From contig CP084611.1 of the NCBI GenBank assembly GCA_025917655.1, positions 2,046,001 to 2,110,000 on the forward strand: a stretch of 64,000 nucleotides of DNA. Direction: 5' to 3'. The notes beneath the pieces were generated by a model. It worked only from the letters and a program-made list of their open reading frames with translations. It had not been told where the DNA came from and searched no databases. The position numbers were made by a program, and so were the translations under genes. Shown here piece after piece: positions 23,640-34,400 of the stretch (its first letter is position 1; every line of letters begins with the position of its first letter). Origin of the DNA: Chlorella sorokiniana (Eukaryota; Chlorophyta; Trebouxiophyceae; Chlorellales; Chlorellaceae).

Positions 23640-25165
23640 GCTGTCTCCTGTGGCTGTAACACACAGCGTGTGCCAGCGCAGCGCAGGCAGGCGGCGTTCT
23701 CGCTGGCCAAGCCGCCGACCTCTGGGTCCGCAACACGGCGCTCCATCACCTCGTCTGCAGGAGCATGGGAGCGGGAGGGTGGTGTTCTTTCGCTTGCTGC
23801 ACCGTCCTCCTGCACCATTTGGCAGGCTTACCCGGGTCCGCAGCGCTGCCTTCTCCCTCAGCCCTGTCCTCGCCTGCAGCAGCCTCCTCGCCCTCGTACG
23901 CTGCATGACACTTGCCTTGGTATTAGAGAAAGGGCAGCTTGCAACCAGAAAGCGCGAGGCTGCCTGGAGCCCGTACCTGGAGCCCGCTCGTCTGGAGGGT
24001 CTGGCCTCCGGGTGTTGTCGGGTCGGCGTTCTGCTCCGGGGGACGGGGCAAGTCATCTGAGCAGGCAGTCGACAGGGCTGCTGCGCGGCACGCCGTCGCA
24101 GCGGGGAACCCTGCCACACATGCTCCCCTGCTTCGCACCTCTTCTTCTGACGGGAAGCGCATGCGGGGCCCTCGCCGCCTCCCTGCTCCTGGCTCATGCA
24201 TTCGGCGGTGTGGAACCCGCGCGGCTGCAGCATCATGACAGGGTGGCGAGAAGGTCGGTGCATGCTTGATGCGGCTTGCAGTGTGCAGCGTGGCGCAGGA
24301 GCCTGACCTGGTTGGGAGCCATGCCCTGCTTGCTGCCTGGCAGCACGCCTTCCCCGACAGCAGCCGCTTCCTCCACTGCCGCAGGCAGGGGAGCCGGTGT
24401 CAGAGACTGTGGAATATGTTGTGCTGAACACTACTGCTCACCGAACCGCAGCGGCACAGCAGCTTGCCTGACTTCTCCTCCGGCATGTCTGATGCTGTGT
24501 CCACGTACTCGCCAGGCCCGCGCTGCCGGGCAGCCCGCAGGGTTTCCTGGCTGTGGTGCACCGCTCCGTGGGTCTGGCCGGGGCGGTCTGGGCGGAGCGC
24601 TCACTCAACGCCTGGCCTGAAGGGCGGCATGAGGAACCTTGTTTGCTACTGTAGCCAACCGAACGTGCCGGCAAAGCTTCCTCACCGCTGCTGGTGTCAC
24701 CAGGCATGGCTTCAGCGCCGCGTGCTGCCTTCGGGTTGTCGTAGCGCTGCTCATCAAACCGCATCTTCTCTGAGAAGTGGTGTCGTTGAGTGGCTGCAGG
24801 TGGGGAAGCCCGGCAGGCACCGTCAGGGGCCGGTTCTCCTCCAGGCACGGCATTGTGATGCATTCCAGCACAAGGGCGCTGGACGTCAACCCACACTCGT
24901 CGTTCCACGCCACTTCCTTGTCCCGTCCAACCTCCTTCATCTCCTCGCTGACGCCGCTGTTGCCCGGGCTGCTGAAGCCACTGCACAATCGATCAAGGAG
25001 GGGCGCTGAGATGGCGGCGCTCGGCGCACCAGGGCCAGGCATTGGACACCCCTCATCCAGCATTCCCAGCTTACTGGGCCATTTTGTCGGCGCTGCAGGT
25101 GGGTCTGCTGGTGGAGAGCGCCCTGGAGAAGCTGACAGCCAAGACTGTGGATCCCCTGCCCACAA
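23640..25165 (-). CDS. Unrecognised multi-exon gene, ends uncertain
   Basis: I do not recognise this protein. The best-supported part is two exons, 24522-24442 and 24406-24308, of exactly 27 and 33 codons with good splice sites. They encode GEYVDTASDMPEEKSGKLLC followed by RCGS and a Pro/Ala/Glu-rich stretch. Upstream, 25130-24795 reads SEEMKEVGRDKEVAWNDECG and ALVLECITMPCLEENRPLTV, and 24793-24686 reads HFSEKMRFDEQRYDNPKAAR. Downstream, likely exons near 24057-23995, 23910-23838 (YEGEEAAAGEDRAEGEGSAA) and 23785-23640 (DEVMERRVADPEVGGLASEN) continue. Not all junctions keep phase. The stop is not fixed, and the last exon may run antisense into the end of BMS1. Charged, balanced composition on this strand is the main reason I call it coding. 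Confidence 0.45.
23655..23659 (+). terminator. TGTAA poly(A) signal for BMS1
   Basis: TGTAA, the usual green-algal polyadenylation motif, lies 45 bp beyond the BMS1 stop codon. Confidence 0.55.
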
Positions 25166-25873
25166 GCGCTACCGCTGGCCTGTGCATGCTGGCAGGTTGC
25201 AGATGGTGTCCCCGTTTGTGGTGGAAATATTCAGTGAGCTGCACAGCAAGGGGAGATGGAAGGCTGACGTGTCAGGTGAGCGCTGGGGATGCCCTTTTTG
25301 GGGGGTGCTTTGGCCACTGACTGGCCACCTCAATGCTGTTGAGGCTGCTCACTGCCATGTATTACCTACATTGAACAGCTGTTTGGGGGAATGAAAGCGT
25401 TTAAGCTGCCAGAGGAAGCTGCTGACTGGCTTTGGAAAGGCGAGGATCCCACATTCCCGGCCACCATGGGAGCTATCCCTCCATTCCACGTTGATCCAAG
25501 AAACTGCGATCATGCTGCACCTCAGGGCGTTGGCCAGGGCTCGAGCGGCCTCCATTGGACAGCGCTGGTCTGCTTCTCTCGCCAGTAATGGCCCTGCTGC
25601 TGTCTTGAAAGAGCGTGTGGGCCCATCATCCAAGGCTGGTGGCTGGGGATCGCTGCTTGAGGAGCAGGGTTGCCCAGCCTCGTACCTGAACTTCATCGGC
25701 GGTCGCCGCCGCGACGACGACACACAGGGATGTGGTGCATCCCGCAGCTTCACCGCGGGTAGGCCTGCGCTTGCAGCGAGCTGAAGGTCTGGGCTGCATG
25801 CAGCAGGTTCGCTCCACTGTCAGCATGCTCCTGTGAGGCTGAAGAAGCCGCATCCACGAGCGCAGGCACAATC
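25166..25873. other. Ambiguous interval with open frames on both strands
   Basis: No gene can be fixed here. On the plus strand, 25205-25275 has acceptor, donor and the frame MVSPFVVEIFSELHSKGRWK, and 25391-25588 is open (MKAFKLPEEAADWLWKGEDP) to a stop. On the minus strand, 25753-25349 is open and equally protein-like. These could be exons of the flanking minus-strand gene or of a separate plus-strand gene. The promoter of the membrane-protein gene at 25874 should also lie here. Confidence 0.4.
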
Positions 25874-27749
25874 ATGCTGGCTGCCGCACAGCAGGAAGGC
25901 AGCACCTTCAACAACCCAGATCTGACGGCCAGTAAGTTTGTGGCTTGCGATTCCACTTTGTTTCGATTGCGGCCTCTTGAGGTGCTGCATCGCTCTGGTG
26001 ATCAGCAGCAAATCGATGCCCGGCCTCCTGTGCTGTGCAGAGGAAGCAGCTCGCTCCGTGGTGGGTGGGGCCGGTGGCGGTGCCAACCCCGCTGCCGACG
26101 GCTCTGGCGGCTACGCGCTGCTGGGCGCAGCACATGCAGGCCTGGCTGTGGCCTGCTTCATGGGCCCGACCGCTGTTGCCAACTTCTTCTTCCCAGGTGT
26201 GTGTGGCCTTGGCCCTGGGGGTGCCTGCTGCGCACATGCTGGCACTTTCTGGACAACAGGCACCCCTGCCAGCCTGGAAAGTTGGGCCTGGCTAAGACCT
26301 TCCATACCACGCCCCCAAGCAGGCGCTGCTCTGCCCCAAGGCTTCCAGTCCCAGGCCCTGGTGAAGCTGCTGGGGTGCAGCGCCGGCGTGGCGCCGCCGC
26401 CTCGCTGGGCCTCAAGTCTCTGACGGACAGCGGGAACGTGGCCTCTCCCACCGCCCAGCGGCTGCAGCTGGGCCTGATGGGCTTCAGTTCAGGTGAACCT
26501 CCACATCACTAGGTGCATATCCGGATTCAAATGATGTATCTGCCCATCTCAGGGAAACGAAGGCGTGCCCCTGTGTCCACGCCCCAAACACATGTGCACG
26601 CTCCTGCACCCACCCAGGCGCCATTGCCCTGCACGCGCTCTACTCCCCCTCCATCTCCACCACCTCACTGCTGGCGGGGGCCGCCACCATGGGCATCACC
26701 TTCCTTGTGCCCTACATGGCAAGTGGCGGTGTGCGTGTGTGTGTGTGTGTGGGTGGGTGGGAAGGGCGCGCGCGCCCCCTACAGCAGCACACTGGCAAAA
26801 GCTTGCAGGTAACCATAGGGCCTGCACCACAACTCGCCCATTGCTCCTGCTTGCCGGTTGCAGCACTACACCAAAACCAACGGCGGGTTGAAGCCTGGGC
26901 AAGCTCTGGGCAGCTACTTTGCCGCGGTGCCCGACCACTTCAAGTGAGGCGGGGGTGGAGGGCGCCCTTGTGCCAGGCGTATCTGCCTGTGGCGCGGCCG
27001 TGTGGCTCACTGAACTCCATGGCCTCCCAGGATCACGGGCCTGCAGAGCGGCCTCTACTCCCTGCTGACCCCGGTGCTCGCGCTGGCGGGTGCAACCTAC
27101 CTGCTGGCGCCCGGCAGCAGCCTGGCTTACGTGTTTGGGTGAGGCCTGAGCCGTCCATGGCTCTGCAACGTGTGCGTTGCAGCTGGCTACTGTATGTTGG
27201 CTGCCCAGCCCACCTGCCCACCCGCGCAGGTTTGCCAAGAGCGTGGACTCATTCTTCTGGTGGCAGTGCATCGGCGGCGGCCTGATGACGGTCGCTCCAG
27301 CCGTCACCTACAGCCTCAAGGTGCTCATCGCCTGTGTGTGGCAGCAGGAGGGGAACAAGACCCTGCAGCTCTGGGTCTAGCCCCGACCTCACTGCCGCAC
27401 TGCTGCACCCGCTTCGCGCAGAGGCTCGCGGACGAGGGGCGCCTGGCTGACCCAGCTGCCAGGATCCTGAATGCGGGCGTCATTGCCGCTGCTCTAGGCC
27501 ACCTGGCAGGTGACCAGCCTGCATGCATGGGCCCCTGCGCTGCTGTTCTGGCGCATGGTTGCCATGGTGAACCGTGAGCGTGGGTCATGGCGGGCCTCTC
27601 TCTGACCATCCACTGCAGTGCTTGGACCTATGGTTGCCGCTAACCAGGGTGGGCCTGCCCTGCCGTGGCTGGCTGGCGCGTGGGCCACGGCTCTGCTGGC
27701 GGGCGGGCTGGGCCTGATGGGCGGGGGCGCTGCCAAGGCTGCAGCCTGA
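25874..27749 (+). CDS. Unrecognised multi-pass membrane protein
   Basis: I do not recognise the family. Nine exons: 25874-25931, 26041-26196, 26323-26492, 26618-26718, 26864-26943, 27031-27138, 27230-27320, 27422-27509, 27619-27749, giving about 320 residues. Hydrophobic segments include YALLGAAHAGLAVACFMGPT, ISTTSLLAGAATMGITFLVP, YSLLTPVLALAGATYLLAPG, FWWQCIGGGLMTVAPAVTYS, AGVIAAALGHLAVLGPMVAA and WLAGAWATALLAGGLGLMGG. The two halves look loosely alike, so an internal duplication is possible. The start MLAAAQQEGSTFNN lacks an obvious signal, so an upstream exon is possible. Intron 4 most simply starts GC (ATG/GCAAGT), because that donor keeps the frame, although a longer GT choice would also stay open. 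One slip is seen in exon 3 near 26395. Confidence 0.7.
26727..26764. repeat. GT-rich microsatellite in an intron
   Basis: A (GT)n stretch followed by GGGT repeats in intron 4 of the membrane-protein gene. Confidence 0.8.
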
Positions 27750-28584
27750 TTGCCGATGCCTGTTGCACAGTGCAGCTTGATGCTGTGTGGTTGGTGTATG
27801 ATTGATGTCCTCACGCTCTTGGGCTGTACATAAACGCTGCACAAACGTTGCCAGAAAGAGCTTGATTCAGTGGGCGACGCCACGCTGCTGCATGCGGCCT
27901 AGCTGGCATAGCATATCTCGTAAGAGTGCTCGTAAAGCTGGGTATCGCTTGTTGGTTGCGACTTGAGACGCAATGTCCTGCTGTTCTCCTTAAAACTCGC
28001 CACTTCAACTCGCTGACACCTGGCCCCGCAATTAAGGCACTTCTTTTGACGGCTTCTGAGCGTTTCCTCTGGCTGTCAAGTTTCGCACGGAACCCAAACA
28101 AAGGTGAGATTTGGTGGGTGAAAACTTCAATTGTCCGCATCCCAGCCGTGGCTGTCACCGCCGCCGCTATGTGCCGTCGAGCGCCGCGTTTTGTCATCAA
28201 CCCTGCTCGCCGGTTGCAGGAATGTGCTTCCAAAACACATGCAGCAAGTGCAGTAAGCCCACCTGGGGCGGCTGGTGAGATTCAATTGATATGTTGTTGT
28301 GCAGTCAAACTGTGTTGCTGCCTCTGGCATCACCGCTGCCGAATCATTTTTCTCGCAGTGGCCGCCACATCGACAGCGCCCTAAGCGGCGTGCCTGTGGA
28401 CCAGCGGTGCAAATGCAAGCCGTCCACGCAGGTTTGCCAGCTGATAATGAGCCTGCAACGGCTTGCGCCACCACTTCCTTTGTTGTTTTGGCAAGCGGCT
28501 TCCGCCCTGCCGCAGGAGGAGTTTGACAAGAGCGAAGCCAGCAAGGGCGGCTGTGCAGCAAGCTGACCGGGTCACTCTGGCCAC
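27750..28584. other. Convergent spacer, no gene seen
   Basis: 835 bp between two genes whose 3' ends face each other. It should hold both 3' UTRs. Open frames here are short, lack splice support and match nothing I recognise. Confidence 0.5.
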
Positions 28585-31115
28585 TCAATGCTGGGTATGA
28601 GCTTCTGACGGCGATCCAGTAGTTTGTTGATGGTGGTTAGCATGGTGCGCCTTGAGAAGGGTACACGCCACAACTAGTGAGCAGCAGGCAACCGTAACTC
28701 CGCACAAAAACGGTTCTTCACAAAGTGGTGGCCACAAGGCGAAGAGCGCCGCACGCCAGACGCCGCAATCCCGCACCGCAAAGCCAGCCGCCTCCAGCTG
28801 CTGCTCAACCGCCGCCTCGTCCTGCGCGTGCGCCTGCACGCACAGCCTGCCGCCAGGCTTCAGCACCCTGCGCAGCTCAGCCAGGCTCTCGGCACGCAAC
28901 CAGCTGCCCGTCAGGGCGTCGCTGCCGCTGCTGCCGCTGCCGCCGCCGCTGGGCCAAGCGTAGAACACAGCGGCGTCAAACAGGGCCCCCATCGCCGCCA
29001 GCTCCGGCTGCAGAGCCCCGCGCTCAGCACCAGCGGCCGCAGCTGCACCGCTTGCAGGCCCCGCCGCTGCGCTGCCGCCACGTCTTCGTCCACGCCCACC
29101 ACCTGCGGGTGCGGCAGCAGTGAAGGCCGGGGGCACTTGCGAGGGCGCCCTGGGCATCATGGGCAGCCTGGCACACGGGGCAGGCCTCAGCAGCCGGCCC
29201 ACCTGCAGCCCGCTGCTGAACAGCAGCTTTGTGAGGGAGCCGTTGCCGCAGGCCAGGTGCAGCACGCGGTCGCCCGGGTGGGTGTCGGGGCACGCCGCGC
29301 CGGCTGCCGTCGATGCGTGGGAAGCTGCAGCTGGCGGCCTGCAAGCACAGTGAAGCTCGGCAAACCAAACTCAAACAGAATGTTGCCACCGACCAGCGCC
29401 AGCCCCTGCCATGCACGCCCCAAGCTCTGCCCCCTGCAGCGCCTCACGTTCAGCGCGCCTCCAGCCAGCAGGGCGTCCAGGAAGTCGAGGCCCTCGGGCG
29501 GCGCCCCCGCCATGCCGCTTCCCACCCCCGCCCCGTCGTCGCCGTCGCTGTCACTGGATGCCAGGCTGAGCGTGCCGCTGCCGTAGGCGCCCCACCCCAG
29601 CGCTGTGTCGCGCCGCTCCAGGCGCCGCTGCAGGTCGGCCAGCGAGTCCACAGTGAAGGTGGGCACAGCGCCCAGGGGCGGCGGCGCTGCAGCCGCCGCC
29701 GACGTCTCGTTTCCGCCGCCTGCGGGGCGTGGGTGGAGTGGTAAAAGCCTGGCAGTCTCACTGGTGCTGGGTGGACTGCGGCCAGGGCTGAAGCCCCGGT
29801 GGGGTCGCGGAAGTCAGGTGGCTGCCCCCCCCCCCACACACACCCACCAGCGATGAGGCAGGAGGCGGTCCCCGCCGCGTTGGCCGTCTCAATGTCCTCC
29901 CCAGAGTCGCCCACCATGAGCAGCTCCCAGGGCTTCACCCCCACGCCTGCAGGGCAGCCAGGCCAGCACAGCGAACACGCTGCTCGCACGGCGACAGCGC
30001 AGGTCTGCGCCTGTCCCAGCGGCAGCAGGCGTGGATGCACGATGACCCAGCCCGTGCCCGGGTGGGCGTTCCTTGCGGGGACTCGCCGCCGCCTCACCTC
30101 TGCAAAGTGCAGCAGCGCGCGCTTGTCGGGCTTGACGTACGGCGTGTTGTCGCGTGTCAGCAGGATGTCAAACGTGGAGCGCCACTCCTCGCCAATCACT
30201 GCAGGGGGGGGGCGGCGGCGGTCAAGACCCCCGACCGGGGCCGGCATCCTGGACAACCTGCCCCTGCACAGGCACAGATGCGCCAGCCACACATGCGGTG
30301 CCCCGTCCGCTTCCAGGCCCCGGGCTCACCGTCGAAGAAGGCGTTGAGGGACTGGGTGGTGTTGCGCGTGACCAGGCCCACACGCACGCCCGAGTCGCGC
30401 AGGAAGGCCAGCAGGCTGGGCAGCCCCGGCATGGCCTGCACGCTGGCCGACGCCCGCGCCTCCAGCTCCAGGATCACCTCCATCGACGACTTGATGCGGC
30501 GGCCGTCGTCCCAAGACTCCATCACCTGCGGGCGGCGGGCAGCGGGCAGCGGCTTGCCGTGCGTGCATCAGGCAGAGGCAGCAGCGGGCACCCGCGGGCG
30601 CCCGCAGGCGCAGCAGCACCCACCGTGAACAGGTCCCCCACGGCAATGCCCGTCTTCTGCCGCATGGTCTTGTAGCAGATGTTGGAGACCGTCAGCGTGC
30701 CGTCCTGCAGGGGCGGCCGAGCGCCTCATGCGTGGGACCTGCCGCTCACCAGGCAGACGCACCGCACCCTGACCTGGGCAACCCGCGCATGCTGCCATGA
30801 CTCCGTTTGCGTTCAATGTGTTCAACGCTTTCACCTCACCATGTCGAACACGATGCCAGAGTACACAAGCGGCGAGGCGGCTCGAGCCGTCGTCTGCGCC
30901 GCCAGTTCAGTGACGCCTGTAGAAGTGCCCGCGGCTTGCAGCCGGCTCGATCCAGCTGATGGCATTGGATGTGATGCTGCATATTGTTTCGACACCTCAA
31001 ACGCCAGCCAGCGGCCAGGCCTCAGCCGCGCGCGACAAGGCTGCGAGACACCAGGGCGCGAAGTAGGAGTCTGTCCTGCCCTGATACTTGCAAACCGCAT
31101 GATTGTCTCAGCCAT
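28585..31115 (-). CDS. HAD-like phosphatase fused to a SAM-dependent methyltransferase
   Basis: Exons: 31115-30840, 30704-30624, 30525-30330, 30198-30098, 29946-29848, 29719-29448, 29338-29203, 29102-28585. The first 92 residues are Ser/Arg/Ala-rich, like an organelle transit peptide. The HAD half has motif I VFDMDGTLT (across a junction), a helical cap, motif II GLVTRNTTQS, motif III Lys in YVKPDKRALLHF and motif IV LLMVGDSGEDIETANAAG. It resembles the plant HAD protein At2g33255, including the closing FTVDSLADLQRRLER. After an acidic linker comes a class I methyltransferase: DRVLHLACGNGSLTKLLF (motif I), VVGVDEDVAAAQRRG, LFDAAVFYAW and LRRVLKPGGRLCVQAHAQDE. The two halves are separated only by a 109-bp intron with no stop-start break. 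Frame slips near 29946 and 29050, and the phase at the 29448/29338 junction, are unresolved. The substrate is unknown. Confidence 0.8.
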
Positions 31116-31489
31116 GCTGAATGGCTGCCGATAGCGGAGCTTGCTGGAGGGGGTCGCTGCCTAGTGCCTCGCAGCTTAGCAAAAGGCTGCGCCGGCTGTA
31201 AGCTGCTCAGCAAGAGGAGATACGGGCAGGTCAATTGGGCGCTTGCAGCCAATCGTTCACACGCAGCATGACGCTGCGCAGCATGGCAGGCGGTGCATCG
31301 CCGTTCATGTCAAAGCCGTCCTGTGCTGTTCATGTCAAGCCTTTCTTTGTTCCAATACAAGATTGCTGATATTATTGCAGTGGGAACTGGAGGCAGAACG
31401 TTGCGACAATGTGAAACAATTGAATGAAATGCTATGTATGCATCGCAACCCGTCAAAAGGCGAGGCGGGGGTGCCGACCGCAGCGCGCG
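31116..31489. promoter_or_regulatory. HAD-methyltransferase promoter and ABCA 3' UTR
   Basis: 374 bp between two minus-strand genes. It has AT-richer stretches (31330-31430) than the coding sequence. No conserved frame or repeat stands out. Confidence 0.45.
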
Positions 31490-34400
31490 TCACAGGCCGC
31501 CTTCCGCGCCGATGCTGCGCGCAAACCGGATGAACACCTCCTCCAGCGTCGCATTCGCAATGCCCCAGTCCAGCACGTCCATTTGGCTCTTGGCGCGCTC
31601 CATCTCCTCAAACACGCCTGCGTGCGGTTCATGGGGGCGGTGGTTGCCGATGAGCGCCCAAGCAGAGCCTCCTGGCACATGCCGCCATGTCCCCCCTCCC
31701 TCGCGCGCCCCGTGCCAGCCTGCTGGTCGGCGGGCGGCCGTCGCGCACCTGGCAGCGTGACCTCCGTCACGGGCAGCTCGTACTTGCGTGTGCCAGCCAG
31801 CGCGTAGGTGAGGCGGGCCCCGGGGCTCATGCGCAGCACCAGGTCGTGGGCTGCCGCCTCCTGGGAGGGCGGCGTGGTGAGGGTGAAGACGTAGTAGCCG
31901 CCGTAGCGCGCCGTCAGCTCCTTGGGGTTGCCGATGCAGGCCAGGGAGCCGTCCACAAAGATGCCCAGGCGGTCGCACAGCGCCGTCGCCTCCTCCATGG
32001 AGTGGGTGGTCAGGATGATGGCGCGGTCGCGCTTGGCCTCCCGCACCACGCTCCACAGGTTCTGGCGCGACGCCGGGTCCAGCCCTGCACAGCGGCGGTG
32101 GGTCGGGGGTAGGGTGGGGGTCCATGCAGGGCGGGGAGCGCGCGCGTGTGTGTGTGTCAAGGCTGCCATCCGCGTGCCGGCAGGTCGGCAGACGTGCTCG
32201 CGCGCTTGGCTGCGGATGTCGGGCTGTGCCTGCCCTGCCCGGCCTGCGGGCGGCGCGCTCACCCGTGGACGGCTCGTCCAGGTAGGCCACCAGGGGGCGC
32301 CGATGAAGGAGATGGCCACCGACAGGCGCCGCTTCATGCCGCCGCTGTAGGTGCGCACCTGGCGGTCGCCCACGCCCCCGCGCAGCAGGTTGACCTGCTC
32401 CAGCGCGCGCTCCACCGCCGCCCCCAGCTCGCTGCCCGCCAGGTTCTTCAGGCGGCCGTAGAAGGTGAGGTGCTCGCGCGCGGTGAGGCGCTCCCACAGC
32501 AGGTTGTCCTGGGGGCGACGCCCATGAGGGAGTAGATGGCGGGCATGTCGTGGCGGATGTCGTGGCCCTCGACCACGGCGGTGCCTGTGCAGCAGCAAGG
32601 GGGGTCGCACCACTGAGCACGGCCGTGGTGTGAGCGCGACGAACGACGGTGCCAGGGCCCTGGCAGCGGCTGCACGCGCCGCCCTTGCGGGAGGCTGCCA
32701 CGCAGCAGAACACAGGTTGCGCACCTTCCGTGGGCTCCAGGAAGCCGGTGAGCACGTTGAGCGTGGTGGACTTGCCGGCGCCGTTGGGGCCCAGCAGCCC
32801 AAAGCACTCGCCGCGCTCAATGGCCAGGGTGAGGCCCAGCACCGCCTTCTTCTCGCTGCGTCGGCAGCACAGGGGGCGCGCAACCGTGAGCGATGGAGCC
32901 CGGCGCCTGAGCTGAAGGAAGCGTGCGCGGCTGGCCGGCCCCCACCTGCCGCCCCAGGTTGCCGGGAAGGTCTTGCGCAAGTCCTTGATCACGATGGCCG
33001 CGCTGCTGTCGCCCGGGGCAGCGCCTCCACCCGCAGCCGCTCCGCCCGCACGTCCTCCGCCTCAACCGGGATCTGCTTGGGGGGGGGGGGTGACAGGGCC
33101 GTGGAGCACAGGCTGGTGCGGAGCATGCAGCATGCAGGCGCCCGGGCGCAGGGAGGGGCGGCGTCGCGCCCACCTCCACCGCGCCGTCGCCGTCGCCGCC
33201 GCCTGCCGCCCGCCGCGCCTTGGCCTTGTCCCGCCGGAAGCGGCCCAGGAAGAAGAGGGGGTGGCGGCGCACCCCCACCCCCGTGTCCAGCACCTGCTCC
33301 AGGTACCTGCGGAGAAGGTGGGGGGGGAAAGGGGGGACATCAGCCTCGCGCTCTGTGCCCGATGGGGGCTCGCCTGGCGGCCCATGCGCTGCGCCCAGCG
33401 CTGGCGCCACAGGCTGTGTGGTACCCACCAGGCCACCAGCATGAACACCACCGACTCCACAGCAAAGATGACCATCACGGCTGCGGCAGGGGCGGGGACG
33501 GGCAGCCGGGCACCTCAACACCAGGGAGCGCGATGCAGCGGGGCGCTGGGTGTGGGCCAGCCGCCCTGATCGCGTCAACAGGGAGCGTCGCTGCGGCCCT
33601 GCTGCCTCTTGGTTGAGGTGTGCCAGGCGGCGGCGCACCGATCAGGCCGTTGTTGTCGTCGGTGAGGCTGGACCAGGTGATGCCACGGGTGCCCTGGGTG
33701 GAGGCGCGGAAGGCGTACTGGGCTATCTCGTACAGCCCGCGGTACAGCGCCCACCCCGGTACCAGCTCCAGAAAGATCACCCTGGGGGCAAGAAGGGGGC
33801 ACGCCGCATTAGGCCGGGTGGCGGGCGCATGTCCTGCTGCAGGCATCTGGGCAAGCATCGGGCGCGCGCTCTGCTCTGACGCAGGCAGCCCCGCCCCGTC
33901 CCGCCCGCTCACCACCAGTACCCTTCCGAAATAAAGGTCTGCAGGAGCAGGATTCCCACGAGGCCCGTGCCAAAGATGTAGAGGAAGGCGACGACGATTG
34001 CAGTCTTGGAGACGCGGAACAGGGTGGACAGCAGGAAGGTGAAGGCCACCTGCGGGCGGGAGGAACCCCAGGAGGCACGCTTCAGAGTGATGTCATCACT
34101 GACCGCTAGGTTTGGTTGCGGGGTGGGCGGGCGGTCGCGGGGTGAGGAGCACAACGGCATGGGCAGCTTCCAAACTGACCAGGCAGTTGACCCAGAGCAG
34201 GTAGAACACAAACTGGAAGGAGTAGTCGGTGAGGCGGAAGAAGGAGAGGTTGACGGCGGAGCCAAAGCCGATCAGGATCCAGGAGAAGGCCAGGTTGAGG
34301 GCAAAGAACCAGCAGTACTGCAGCGGGGGCGGGGTGGGCACGGTTGCAGCGGTGCCACCCCTGTGTGCAGCGCACAGCGGGCTGCCCAGCCGCCCATGAG

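Noticed and set aside
25873-25876. Overlapping start codons on both strands within CATG
   Set aside because: The plus-strand start has a phase-matched downstream exon. The minus-strand ATG leads into a frame with no supported splice partner, so only the plus start is kept.
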